NCBI RefSeq assembly: GCF_018829635.1 | Contig: NZ_JAHKKG010000017.1 | Coordinates: 62,001-126,000 of the forward strand | Source: Paractinoplanes bogorensis | GTDB taxonomy: Bacteria > Actinomycetota > Actinomycetes > Mycobacteriales > Micromonosporaceae | DNA: 64,000 bases | Reading direction: 5' to 3' | In this document: positions 8,554-17,300 of the stretch, one piece after another | How the letters are laid out: each line of letters starts with the position of its first letter | Position numbering within the stretch: the first letter of the stretch is position 1 | Program-made: the position numbers and the translations under genes | Notes under the pieces: generated by a model | Database searches by the model: none | What the model saw: only the letters and a program-made list of their open reading frames with translations | Told to the model about the DNA's origin: nothing

Positions 8554-10515
8554 TCATGCCCCCTTGATCTCGGCGGGCATGCCGGCGTTGGGTGCGGCCT
8601 GGTCACGCTTGCTGGTCGCGACCAGCTCGGCGTGGATGATCAGGCGCTCGTAGTTGTTGAACTTCGGGTTGCAGGTGGTCAGCGTGAGCAGCGCCTGCGA
8701 CGGCTTGGCCTTGGGCTTGCCGGGCACCGGCGCGACCACCTCGACCGCGCTCGGCTTGACGACCTGCTGCTGGTAGACCTTGTAGACGTACCAGTTGGTG
8801 CGGGTCTCGACGCCGATGACGTCGCCGTCCTTGAGCTCGTCGAGCCGCCAGAAGATCTTGCGGATCCGGTGACCGGCGACCGAGAAGTTGCCGACCTGGC
8901 CCGGCTTGGCCGAATCGGGGTAGTGGCCCGGGGCGTACCGGATGTCGTCGGGCTGCACGCCGTCGACGACCACCCACTCCTTGTCGAACTTCGGGATGTA
9001 GAGCCGGCCGACCAGGTTGGAGCCGGGGGCGGCCGGAGCCTTGGCCGCGGCGGACGCGGTCGGTCCGACCGTCGGGTCGTTCCACACGTCGTCGAGCTCG
9101 GTGCTGAGCGCGTTCTGCTCGTCCTGCACCTCGGCCGAGTTGCCGAAGACCTCGTAGCCGGCGAAGAGCAGCACGATGACCCCGAAGGTGATCATCAGCT
9201 CGCCCGAGACCCGGATGCCCGCCCGCAGGCGGGAGCCGAAGGTCGGCCGGGTCATCTCGGAGTAGACGCTCTTGTAGCCCTCACCGGTCTGTTCCGGGCG
9301 CAGCTTGACGACCTTTTCGCCGCGTCTGGGTGCTTCGTCCACGGCCTCCTCCTCTGCCGGGGGCCTCGGACCGCCCGGGCCGGCGGGCGAGACCGAGGCG
9401 GCGCCGAGAGCGGCGTCGGGGTCGGCCTTCGCTTTCGCGGCCTGTGCGGCGACGCCGGGGACCGCGGAGAGGAGCGCGGTGGGTGCCTTGACGGGGTGTG
9501 GGGGCTGTTCGGGGCGGTTGACCGCGGGGAGCAGGCCGGTCGGAGCGTCGGACGTGCGGATGACGGCGGTCTCGCCGGGATCCTGCCGCCCGCCGGGAGC
9601 GACGATCTGACCTGGGTTGACCGGCACGCTGGGCCGGATCTGGCCCTGGTCGTCGAAACCCTGCTCGTTGAAACCCGGCTCGGTGAAACTCCGGCCGGTG
9701 GTGGCGGGCGGACGGTAGCCCGGTGCCGGCGTCGGGACGTCTCGTCCCCAGGGGTCACCGAAGGGCGTCGGGGCCTGAGACGCCTCAGGAGCCTCGGAAC
9801 GTCCGTAGACCCCGCCGGCCGCCCCGGCGCCGTTTGCCGGCGTACGGGCCGTCTGAGGGGCGGGACGGCCCGGTCCGGCGTCGTAGCGCGGCTCGTTGAC
9901 CGGGGCGCCGTGCTCGTGCGGCCAGCCGGGCTCGCGGCCGGGTGGCGGTGGATCCTGCGGCCGGCGGGCCGGCTGCGCGAGCGACCCGGTCGGGGGCGCA
10001 GCCACGGGCACGCCGGTCGGTGGGGGCGGGAAACCCGCGGACCGCTGGCCGGAGGTCGACCATTCGCCGGACGGCCCGGCGGCTCGGCCCGCACCATGCG
10101 GCGGGCCGGGCGGTTGCTGTGCTCCGGGCTGCGGCTGTGGCGTCCTGGCCTGCTGCTGCTCGTCGGCCGAGCCGGCGAAGAAGTCGAAGTCGGTCTGCGC
10201 GGGGCGAACGGCCCGAGCCGCCGCGCCCACGGTGCCGCCGGCGGCCGTGCTGATCCGCTGCTGCACCTCTTCGTCGGTGCGCAGGACGGCCGTCTCGGCC
10301 GCTGACGGGCTCGGCGGCGGCAAAGTCGGCGGCAAAGTCGGCGGTGCCGGGGACTCGGGCCGGGCGGCGCCGAGGCCGACCGGCGGCGCGAGCGGCCCAC
10401 CGGGCACGCCGTCCGGCGACGCGTCGGTGATGCGCGGGATGTATGCCGTCTGGGCCTCGGTGTCGGGCGCGCGATGCCGCCCCGAGCCGGGCCCGGTGGG
10501 TGGGTTGTCGGCCAT
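8554..10515 (-). CDS. Class E sortase with a long disordered N-terminal region
   Basis: The C-terminal sortase domain (about residues 465-650) has the catalytic trio H549 (SVAGHRIRK), C615 (TLTTCNPKF) and R624 (YERLI). It is preceded by a single membrane segment (about 433-455). Class E sortases cleave LAXTG-type signals and anchor proteins to the wall in high-GC actinobacteria. The unusual part is residues 1 to about 400: a Pro/Gly/Ala-rich disordered region, predicted cytoplasmic, which makes this protein 653 residues against roughly 200-350 in most of the family. The ATG overlaps the upstream DUF881 stop by one base (TAATG), so translation is coupled. Confidence 0.92.
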   Translation of the reverse strand: MADNPPTGPGSGRHRAPDTEAQTAYIPRITDASPDGVPGGPLAPPVGLGAARPESPAPPTLPPTLPPPSPSAAETAVLRTDEEVQQRISTAAGGTVGAAARAVRPAQTDFDFFAGSADEQQQARTPQPQPGAQQPPGPPHGAGRAAGPSGEWSTSGQRSAGFPPPPTGVPVAAPPTGSLAQPARRPQDPPPPGREPGWPHEHGAPVNEPRYDAGPGRPAPQTARTPANGAGAAGGVYGRSEAPEASQAPTPFGDPWGRDVPTPAPGYRPPATTGRSFTEPGFNEQGFDDQGQIRPSVPVNPGQIVAPGGRQDPGETAVIRTSDAPTGLLPAVNRPEQPPHPVKAPTALLSAVPGVAAQAAKAKADPDAALGAASVSPAGPGGPRPPAEEEAVDEAPRRGEKVVKLRPEQTGEGYKSVYSEMTRPTFGSRLRAGIRVSGELMITFGVIVLLFAGYEVFGNSAEVQDEQNALSTELDDVWNDPTVGPTASAAAKAPAAPGSNLVGRLYIPKFDKEWVVVDGVQPDDIRYAPGHYPDSAKPGQVGNFSVAGHRIRKIFWRLDELKDGDVIGVETRTNWYVYKVYQQQVVKPSAVEVVAPVPGKPKAKPSQALLTLTTCNPKFNNYERLIIHAELVATSKRDQAAPNAGMPAEIKGA

Positions 10516-11363
10516 TACCCGGCGACCCGCGCGGATCGGAGGTCACTCGACCCGTCGTACGCCCGCACTGTCACGTTCCTCTCGACGGTTTCCGTATAAC
10601 CGAGGCCGAAGTCAGCGACCGCATCTCTGAATTGTCGGACCCCTTCCGCGGACTCCAACGCGCGATGCATGCCTGTGGGTTCGCCGATTGCCGTGATCTT
10701 GAACGGTGGCGAGAAAACCTGGCCGTGAAGCAGCAGCGTATTGCCCACACAGCGTACAGCGCTGGTGGAGATGACGCGGACATCCATGATCGACATTGCC
10801 TCGGCCCCACCGGCCCACAACGCGTTCACCACCGCCTGCACATCTCCCTGGTGAACGACCAGATCGTCGTTGTCGGGAGCGTTCACGGCGGAGAAGTCGT
10901 TGCTGCGGCGGGACGAGTCGTCGAGAGTCACCGTCACCCCCGGGCCCTGGAGCGCGGTGAAGCCGGCCGTCGCGCGCAGGGCATCAGCGCGTTCCCGGGC
11001 CGCCTTGACCGGGGCGTCGACCTCGGCCAGGCGGGCCGTGTCCTGGTCGACCTCGGAGCGCAGCTTGGCCGCCGCCTGCTCGCGGGCCTCGAGCCGGACC
11101 CGCTTGTCGGCGATCAGCTGGGTCAGCTGGGGCCGCCGATCGTCGCGCAGCGCCGTGCCGTCGGCCGTGGTGGCCGACGTGGTGAAGAGCAGGCCCGCAG
11201 CCAAGGCGATCAATGGAGTGCCGATCGTCCAGCCGCGCATGCGCAGCGTGGGTCGTTGTGGCCGCAGACCACGCCACGCGCGGCGTACGACAAGACGCCA
11301 CGAGGGCGTGCCGGTGGTGTATTCCACGTCCTCGTCTCCCCCCGAAATATCCGCTCCGGACAT
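10515..11363 (-). CDS. DUF881-family membrane protein
   Basis: A 282-residue protein with one membrane segment (about 46-62), a charged helical, probably coiled-coil stretch (about 75-130) and a C-terminal DUF881 domain with the family-typical GPGVTVTLDD and LVVHQGDVQAVVNALWAGGAEAM. DUF881 proteins are common beside crgA and wall-growth genes in actinobacteria; their biochemical role is unknown. A GAGGA ribosome site precedes the ATG. It starts a tight minus-strand unit with the sortase, the small membrane protein and trpG, and is divergent from crgA. Confidence 0.88.
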   Translation of the reverse strand: MSGADISGGDEDVEYTTGTPSWRLVVRRAWRGLRPQRPTLRMRGWTIGTPLIALAAGLLFTTSATTADGTALRDDRRPQLTQLIADKRVRLEAREQAAAKLRSEVDQDTARLAEVDAPVKAARERADALRATAGFTALQGPGVTVTLDDSSRRSNDFSAVNAPDNDDLVVHQGDVQAVVNALWAGGAEAMSIMDVRVISTSAVRCVGNTLLLHGQVFSPPFKITAIGEPTGMHRALESAEGVRQFRDAVADFGLGYTETVERNVTVRAYDGSSDLRSARVAG

Positions 11364-11399
11364 TTTCCTCGCCCTGCGGGTGCCTGACTTCCGGCAGCC

Positions 11400-11428
11400 T
11401 TGACTACGCTAGCTGTCGAACATTAATC
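11400..11428 (+). promoter_or_regulatory. Candidate promoter of crgA
   Basis: TTGACT at 11400-11405 followed after 17 bases by TTAATC at 11423-11428, in the divergent gap between the DUF881 gene and crgA. The -35 is good and the -10 weak. Confidence 0.35.
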
Positions 11429-11507
11429 GCCACGGGCAGCATTCGGGGTCTCCGGAGCCGCTCAGCGGTGGGGTTGTTCACCACTTGTTGCCCTTCAGGA
11501 GAGCACC

Positions 11508-11771
11508 GTGCCGAAGTCTCAGGTTCGTAAGAAGAAGGTCTACACGCCGCCGACGGACATCCGTCCCGCTGCGGCTGCGGCCTCGAAGAAGCCGAGCCCG
11601 ATGTGGCTGCCGATCAGCGCCGTGGCGCTCATCGTCATCGGCATCGCGTGGCTGGTCGTGTATTACCTGTCGTCCCAGCAGTACCCGGTGGAAGCGCTGC
11701 GGTACTGGAACCTGGCGATCGGCTTCGGGTGCATGGTGGCCTCGCTCGGCATCCTGTCGCGCTGGCGTTGA
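11508..11771 (+). CDS. crgA: Cell division protein CrgA
   Basis: An 87-residue protein with a basic N-terminus (MPKSQVRKKKVYTPP) and two membrane segments (about 32-53 and 66-84) joined by a short outer loop (SSQQYPVEALRYW), the CrgA hallmark. CrgA associates with FtsZ, FtsQ and PBPs at the septum and modulates division in Streptomyces and Mycobacterium. The GTG start is preceded by a good AGGAGA site. A strong hairpin follows, so it is probably monocistronic. Confidence 0.95.
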   Translation: MPKSQVRKKKVYTPPTDIRPAAAAASKKPSPMWLPISAVALIVIGIAWLVVYYLSSQQYPVEALRYWNLAIGFGCMVASLGILSRWR

Positions 11772-11831
11772 CGGCCGGCGTAACGCCGAAATGCCCGCTT
11801 TGCCGGGCGTAGTGTGACCTCGTGTTATTCC

Positions 11832-11861
11832 AGCGCACCCCGTAAATCGCCGGGGTGCGCT
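11832..11861. terminator. Hairpin terminator after crgA
   Basis: A perfect 11-bp GC-rich stem (AGCGCACCCCG, 11832-11842, with 11851-11861) and an 8-base loop, without a T-tract. It separates crgA from the next transcription unit. Confidence 0.65.
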
Positions 11862-11869
11862 TCGCCTAC

Positions 11870-11899
11870 TTGACCCACTGGCGTGCGGCCATCTATTAC
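11870..11899 (+). promoter_or_regulatory. Promoter of the Fe-S oxidoreductase gene
   Basis: TTGACC (11870-11875), an 18-base spacer and TATTAC (11894-11899), a near-consensus sigma-A-type promoter about 50 bases before the start codon. GAGGAGG at 11934-11940 is the ribosome site. Confidence 0.55.
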
Positions 11900-11950
11900 T
11901 CGTGGGTAACATGGCCGCGGCGAACCGCCGATCGAGGAGGCACAACGCAG

Positions 11951-14083
11951 ATGGGTATCGCGCAGATAGTCGCCACCGTCCTGGCCGGTGCGATCACCAT
12001 CGTCGCGGTCGTGCTCGCGGTCCGCGCCGTTCTCACGATCACCGCGGTGATCCGCCAGGGTCAGCCCGACCCGGGCCGGTTCGTCGACCCCAAGACGCGT
12101 ACGAAGACCATGCTGGTCGAGACGCTGGGTCACACCCGGATGCTCAAGTGGAGCGCGATCGGCGCCGCCCACTGGTTCGTCATGGTCTCCTTCATGATCC
12201 TGTTCCTGCTGGTCGTGGAGGCGTACTTCGAGGTCGTGAACCCGGCGTCGGGCCTGCCGATCATCGGGCACTGGCTGATCTTCGGCTTCGTGACCGAGTG
12301 GATCGGCATCCTCGGCCTGGCCGGGATCCTCTATCTGATCTTCGTGCGGCAGCGGGCCAACCGGTCGGCCAAGAACCGGTTCCTGGGCTCGACCTGGTGG
12401 CAGGCGTACTTCGTCGAGGCGGTGATCCTGGGCGTGCTGGTCTGCGGTTTCCTGATCCGCGGGTTCAAGGTCGCCACCGATCACTTCGAGTACGCGGCGT
12501 GGGCCACCCCGCTGTCCCACGCGATCGGCGCCGTCCTGCCCGCCTGGGCGGACGGCGGCACCTGGACCGCCCTGGTCAAGATCTTCATCTCGATGGGCTG
12601 GCTGATCACCATCGGGCTGAACCCGACGATGGGCGTCGCCTGGCACCGCTTCCTGGCGTTCTTCAACATCTTCTTCAAGCGCGCGCCCGAGAAGCCGGCC
12701 GGTTCCGGGCTGGGCGCGCTGCGGCCGATGATGAGCGAGGGCAAGCCGCTCGACTTCGAAGAGGCCGACCCCGAGAAGGACCAGTTCGGCGTGGCTCAGG
12801 TCGAGCAGTTCACCTGGAAGGGTCTGCTCGACTTCTCGACCTGCACGGAGTGTGGCCGGTGCCAGTCGCAGTGCCCGGCCTGGAACACCGCGAAGCCGCT
12901 GTCGCCGAAGCTGCTCGTGCTGTCGTTGCGCGATCACGCGTACGCGAAAGCTCCTTATCTTCTCGCCGGCGGCGGTCTCGACCTGACCGGTGAGGAGAAG
13001 GCCACCGAGGAGCAGCTGCGGGGCGTCGACGTGCTGGCGATGGCCGAGAAGGACCGGCCGCTGATCGGCACCGCCGAGGAACAGGGCGTGATCGACCCCG
13101 ACGTGCTGTGGTCGTGCACCACCTGCGGCGCGTGTGTCGAGCAGTGCCCGGTCGACATCGAGCACATCGACCACATCGTCGACATGCGCCGCTACCAGGT
13201 GCTGATCGAGTCGTCGTTCCCCAGCGAGGCCGGCGTGATGCTGCGCAACCTGGAGAACAAGGGCAATCCGTGGGGCGCGCCGCAGAACACCCGCGAGGAC
13301 TGGACCAAGGGTCTCGACTTCGAGGTGCCGCGGGTCGGCGAGAAGGAAGACTTCGAATACCTGTTCTGGGTCGGCTGCGCCGGCGCGTTCGAAGACCGGG
13401 CCAAGAAGACCACCCGCGCGGTCGCCAAGCTGCTGCACGAGGCCGGTGTCGACTATGCGATTCTCGGCGAGGGCGAGACCTGTACGGGTGACCCCGCGCG
13501 CCGGATCGGCAACGAGTTCGTCTTCCAGATGCTCGCCCAGCAGAACGTCGAGACGCTGCAAGAGGCGAACGTCAAGAAGATCGTCGCGACCTGCCCGCAC
13601 TGCTTCAACACGCTCGGCAACGAGTACGAGCAGCTGGGGCTCAAGGTCGAGGTCGTGCACCACACGCAGCTGCTCGCCCACCTCGTGAAGACCGGCAAGC
13701 TGACGCCGGTCCAGCCGATCGAGGGCGACGTGACCTACCACGACCCCTGCTACCTCGGGCGGCACAACCGGGTCTTCGACGCGCCCCGCGAGGTCTTGGG
13801 TGAGTCGGTCGGCAACCTCGTGGAGATGCCCCGAAACCAGGAGCGCTCCTTCTGCTGCGGTGCCGGTGGTGCCCGCATGTGGATGGAGGAGAAGATCGGC
13901 AAGCGGATCAACGTCGAACGTACGGAGGAAGCTCTCTCCACCGGCGCCAAGACGATCGCGGTCGGCTGCCCGTTCTGCTACACGATGATCGGCGACGGCG
14001 TCACCGGCAAGGGAGAGCAGGAGAACGTCGAGGTCGTGGACGTCGCGACGGTTCTCCTGCGCTCGCTCAAGCAGGAGGTCTAG
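11951..14083 (+). CDS. Membrane-bound Fe-S (CCG-domain) oxidoreductase, HdrD/GlpC-like
   Basis: A 710-residue protein. Residues 1 to about 250 contain several membrane helices similar to a nitrate-reductase-gamma type cytochrome module. Two ferredoxin motifs follow, C298-TEC-GRC-QSQC and C389-TTC-GAC-VEQC, each binding a 4Fe-4S cluster. The C-terminal half has two CCG cysteine domains (CPHCFNTLGNEY, DPCYLGR, SFCCGAGG, CPFCYTM). Such proteins pass electrons between a cytoplasmic donor and the quinone pool; mycobacterial Rv0338c is of this type. The donor is not encoded here. I chose the ATG at 11951 because of its AGGAGG site and typical N-terminus rather than the in-frame start 96 bases upstream. 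Its stop interlocks with the convergent next gene. Confidence 0.88.
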   Translation: MGIAQIVATVLAGAITIVAVVLAVRAVLTITAVIRQGQPDPGRFVDPKTRTKTMLVETLGHTRMLKWSAIGAAHWFVMVSFMILFLLVVEAYFEVVNPASGLPIIGHWLIFGFVTEWIGILGLAGILYLIFVRQRANRSAKNRFLGSTWWQAYFVEAVILGVLVCGFLIRGFKVATDHFEYAAWATPLSHAIGAVLPAWADGGTWTALVKIFISMGWLITIGLNPTMGVAWHRFLAFFNIFFKRAPEKPAGSGLGALRPMMSEGKPLDFEEADPEKDQFGVAQVEQFTWKGLLDFSTCTECGRCQSQCPAWNTAKPLSPKLLVLSLRDHAYAKAPYLLAGGGLDLTGEEKATEEQLRGVDVLAMAEKDRPLIGTAEEQGVIDPDVLWSCTTCGACVEQCPVDIEHIDHIVDMRRYQVLIESSFPSEAGVMLRNLENKGNPWGAPQNTREDWTKGLDFEVPRVGEKEDFEYLFWVGCAGAFEDRAKKTTRAVAKLLHEAGVDYAILGEGETCTGDPARRIGNEFVFQMLAQQNVETLQEANVKKIVATCPHCFNTLGNEYEQLGLKVEVVHHTQLLAHLVKTGKLTPVQPIEGDVTYHDPCYLGRHNRVFDAPREVLGESVGNLVEMPRNQERSFCCGAGGARMWMEEKIGKRINVERTEEALSTGAKTIAVGCPFCYTMIGDGVTGKGEQENVEVVDVATVLLRSLKQEV

Positions 14084-14739
14084 GAGGGCGTGCCGGCGGT
14101 GGCCGCGGTGGTCGAGGCCACGATCGCGACCATCACGGCCGCCTGGATCTCGTCGATCGCCTTCTTCACGGCCGCGGCCGCCCACGCGCCTTCGCTGATC
14201 TCACGCAGCCGGTCCTTGGCGTCCAGGTCGCCGAACACGCTCTTGTCCAGCCCGGTCGCCGCAACCAGGGCACAGAGCGCTCCCGTACGCGGTTCGACCG
14301 CCCCCGTGCCGAGCACAGCGCGCCGCATCCGGTCGCGGGCGGCGGTCTCCTGCGGCGGCTCGACACCGTGAGCGGCCGGATACTTGGTGCGCGGGAACAC
14401 CCACAGCACCTTGTCCTTCTCGACCGTCAGGATCCCGTCGGCCACCAGCTTGTCGAGCACCTGGGGCCGGGTGGTCTTGGCGAACTTCGACACCCAGTGA
14501 CCGGGTTTGCGCGGTTTGTCGTCGGCGACGATCTGCATCAGCGCGGCGTCCACCAGCGGGTCGCCGGTCGGGCTGATGTCGAGCGCGACCACGGTCTTGC
14601 CGACGACGTCGACCCGGCCGGCCAGAGCCAGTTCGAGCAGCAGCCCACCGCCGAGACCGTGGTCCAGGTGGGTGCCGTCGGTCAGCGGAGTGCCGTCGTC
14701 GTCGTACGCGAGCAGCGTGAACTCTTCGACCAGGTTCAT
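14080..14739 (-). CDS. GPP34-family phosphoinositide-binding-like protein
   Basis: About 219 residues of the GPP34 (Golgi phosphoprotein 3-like) family: N-terminal LVEEFTLLAYDDDGTP, then GLGGGLLLELALAGRV and DKLVADGILTVEKDKVLWVFP. In eukaryotes GOLPH3 binds PI4P; actinobacteria carry many paralogues of unknown role. I chose the ATG at 14739, which gives the family N-terminus, although no strong ribosome site precedes it; a TTG at 14772 has a GAGGA before it and is the alternative. The stop shares a CTAG with the convergent Fe-S gene. Confidence 0.88.
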   Translation of the reverse strand: MNLVEEFTLLAYDDDGTPLTDGTHLDHGLGGGLLLELALAGRVDVVGKTVVALDISPTGDPLVDAALMQIVADDKPRKPGHWVSKFAKTTRPQVLDKLVADGILTVEKDKVLWVFPRTKYPAAHGVEPPQETAARDRMRRAVLGTGAVEPRTGALCALVAATGLDKSVFGDLDAKDRLREISEGAWAAAAVKKAIDEIQAAVMVAIVASTTAATAGTPS

Positions 14740-14839
14740 ACCTGGAGGGTTTCCATTTTCGGCGCGTGCCAATCCTCACCTCGGGTGGGTACGCCGGGCT
14801 CGCCCCGTTCCGGCACAATGAGACCGAGGTGAACCGATC

Positions 14840-16177
14840 ATGGACGGCCTGTTCCTGACCGCGGTGCTCCCCTTGGCAGCGTTTGCGCTGCTCACGGCGG
14901 GCAACGCGTTCTTTGTGGCCGCCGAGTTCGGGTTGGTCACGGTCGATCGCGTCGAGATCAAGTCGCGGGCGGCCTCCGGTGATCGCCGGGCGCGCACGGT
15001 CCAGCACGCTCTGCACGAGTTGTCGTTCCAGCTCTCCGGCACCCAGCTCGGCATCACGCTGACCGCCCTGCTCACCGGTTACCTGGCCGAGCCGGCCCTC
15101 TCCAAACTCTTCGACCCGGCCATCGAGCCGCTCGCGGGCGACGCCACCGAGGGTGTCACCCACGCGCTGGCGCTGGTCGTGGCCACGCTGATCTCGATGC
15201 TGTTCGGCGAGCTGGTGCCCAAAAACGCGGCGCTGGCCCGCCCGATGCGCGCGGCGCTGCTGACCGCGGCCCCGCTGCGGACGTTCTCCAAGCTCTTCAA
15301 GTGGGTCATCGGCGGCCTCAACGGGTCGGCCAACTGGCTGGTCCGCCGGATCGGCATCGAGCCGCAGGAAGAGCTGGCCAGCGCCCGTTCGCCTGAAGAG
15401 CTCGGCCTGCTCGCCGCGATCAGCGCCGACGCCGGCGCGCTGCCGGCCGAGACGGCCACGCTGATGCGCCGCACGATCCGGTTCGGTGAGAAACGCGCGG
15501 CCAAGGCCATGACCCCGCGGGTCGACGTGGTCGGGCTCAAGACCACGGCCAGCGTGGCCGAGCTGATCTCGGTCGCGCGCGAGACCGGCCACACCCGCTT
15601 CCCGGTCTACGAAAACACGATCGACCTGGTCATCGGCGTGGTCGGGGTGCCCGACGCGCTCGGCGTCCCACCCGAGCGGCGCGGTGCCACCCAGGTCGCG
15701 ACGATCGCCCGCGAGCCGGTCTACGTGCCCGAGAGCCTCAGCCTCGACAAGGTGCTGGCGGCGCTGCGGGCGGCCAACGCCGACCTGGCGATCGTCGTGG
15801 ACGAATACGGCGGCACCGACGGCGTGGTGACGGCGGAAGACCTGATCGAGGAACTGGTCGGAGAGATCGCCGACGAATACGACGTGGAGCCGGCCGAGAC
15901 CTCGACGCAGGTGCTCACGGCGCCCGACGGGGAGAAGTCTTACCTGGTCGACGGCCTGCTCCGCGAGGACGAACTGATGGAGCAGACCGGGTTCGTGCTG
16001 CCCGAGGGCCCGTACGAGACGCTTGCCGGTTTCCTGCTGTCCCGCCTCGGCCACATCCCGGTGGTCGGCGAGTCCTACGAGACGCTCGGCTGGGAGTTCA
16101 CCGTGATGGCGGTCGACCGGCACCGGATCGAACAGGTGCGGGTGTCCGCGCCGCCGCCGGAGGCCGACGATGACTGA
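14840..16177 (+). CDS. Hemolysin C/CorC-family membrane protein (DUF21-CBS-CBS-CorC), first of pair
   Basis: A 445-residue protein: an N-terminal DUF21 (CNNM-like) membrane domain with about four helices (residues 1-190), a CBS pair (about 210-330, including VVDEYGGTDGVVTAEDLIEELVGEI) and a C-terminal CorC/HlyC domain (about 350-440). The family is linked to Mg2+/Co2+ efflux and resistance; the hemolysin label is historical. GAGGTGA precedes the ATG at good distance. Its stop overlaps the next gene's ATG by 8 bases, so the two paralogues are translated together and may act as a heteromer. Confidence 0.92.
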   Translation: MDGLFLTAVLPLAAFALLTAGNAFFVAAEFGLVTVDRVEIKSRAASGDRRARTVQHALHELSFQLSGTQLGITLTALLTGYLAEPALSKLFDPAIEPLAGDATEGVTHALALVVATLISMLFGELVPKNAALARPMRAALLTAAPLRTFSKLFKWVIGGLNGSANWLVRRIGIEPQEELASARSPEELGLLAAISADAGALPAETATLMRRTIRFGEKRAAKAMTPRVDVVGLKTTASVAELISVARETGHTRFPVYENTIDLVIGVVGVPDALGVPPERRGATQVATIAREPVYVPESLSLDKVLAALRAANADLAIVVDEYGGTDGVVTAEDLIEELVGEIADEYDVEPAETSTQVLTAPDGEKSYLVDGLLREDELMEQTGFVLPEGPYETLAGFLLSRLGHIPVVGESYETLGWEFTVMAVDRHRIEQVRVSAPPPEADDD

Positions 16178-17225
16178 GCTCCTGGTGACCGTTGTGCTGC
16201 TGATCGGCAACGGGCTCTTCGTGGGCGGGGAGTTCGCCCTGATCGCGTCCCGGCGTACGGTGCTGGAACCGCTCGCCGCGACCAGCCGGCGCGCGCAGTG
16301 GGCGCTGTCGGCGATGAGCCAGATCCCGCTGATGATCGCGGGGGCCCAGCTCGGCATCACGATCTGCTCGCTCGGCCTGGGCGCGCTGGCCGAACCGGCG
16401 CTGGCCCACTTCCTCGAGGGGCCGTTCGAGGCGGCCGGCCTGCCGGAAAACGCGATCCATCCGGTCGCGTTCGTCCTGGCCCTCGGCATCGTCGTCTTCC
16501 TGCACACGGTCATCGGCGAGATGGTGCCCAAGAACATCACGCTGGCCGGGCCGGAACGGGCGGCGCTGCTGCTCGGGCCGTTCATGCTGGCCTTCTGCAC
16601 GGCGACCAAGCCGCTGCTCAACGCGATGCGCTGGGCCGCCCGGCTGGTCCTCAAGATCTGGTCGATCGAGGCCACCGACTCGGTCAAGACCGTCTTCACG
16701 GCCGAGGAGCTGGCCGGGATGGTGACCCAGGCGCGCAGCGAGGGTCTGCTCGGCACGGAACAGTACGCGCGCATCCACGCCGCGCTCGGGCTGCACGGGC
16801 GGACGGCGGCCGACACGTTGCGACCCTGGGCCGGCGTCACGACCATCGCCGACGACGTCTCACCGGCCACGGTCGAGGCGGTCGCCACGCGTACGGGAAG
16901 ATCGCGTTTTCCGGTGGTTCAGCGCGAGACCCGGCGCGTGCTGGGATTCGTGCACGTCAAAGACATTCTCGGCTATTCGGCCGAGCGCCGGACCCGGCCG
17001 ATCCCGCCTGAGATCATCCGGCCCCTGGCGGTGGTGTCGCCCGAGCGGACGCTCGCCGATCTGCTGCTCACGATGCGGCGCGATCGACTGCACATCGTGC
17101 TGGTCAGCGACGGCCGGCGGCCGCTCGGCGTGATCACTTTGGACGATGTGGTGCACGCGGTGGTCGGCGAGCCGGGCCATCCCCACGTGGCCACCGTGGC
17201 CGGCCAGCCTCGGACGGTCGGCTGA
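16170..17225 (+). CDS. DUF21-CBS membrane protein, second of pair
   Basis: A 351-residue paralogue of the preceding protein with a DUF21 membrane domain (about 1-175) and two CBS domains (about 205-340). It ends soon after the second CBS domain, so it lacks the C-terminal CorC domain. The ATG overlaps the first gene's stop by 8 bases. Tandem full-length plus short DUF21-CBS pairs are common in actinobacteria; a mixed transporter is an inference. Confidence 0.92.
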   Translation: MTELLVTVVLLIGNGLFVGGEFALIASRRTVLEPLAATSRRAQWALSAMSQIPLMIAGAQLGITICSLGLGALAEPALAHFLEGPFEAAGLPENAIHPVAFVLALGIVVFLHTVIGEMVPKNITLAGPERAALLLGPFMLAFCTATKPLLNAMRWAARLVLKIWSIEATDSVKTVFTAEELAGMVTQARSEGLLGTEQYARIHAALGLHGRTAADTLRPWAGVTTIADDVSPATVEAVATRTGRSRFPVVQRETRRVLGFVHVKDILGYSAERRTRPIPPEIIRPLAVVSPERTLADLLLTMRRDRLHIVLVSDGRRPLGVITLDDVVHAVVGEPGHPHVATVAGQPRTVG

Positions 17226-17300
17226 CCGCGTTCGGGTAGTTTGTCGGGCCGACGCCGGGGTGGATTCGATCCGTCGTCCACCATTTCGGACAATAGGCCT

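Noticed and set aside
8203..10305. 700-codon plus-strand open frame opposite the sortase
   Set aside because: Antisense shadow: Arg/Gly/Val-rich, without motifs; the sortase catalytic residues on the minus strand are clear.
11159..11507. LexA-like half site GTCGAAC in the crgA upstream region
   Set aside because: The second half (GTTCGA) is missing; only one arm is present.
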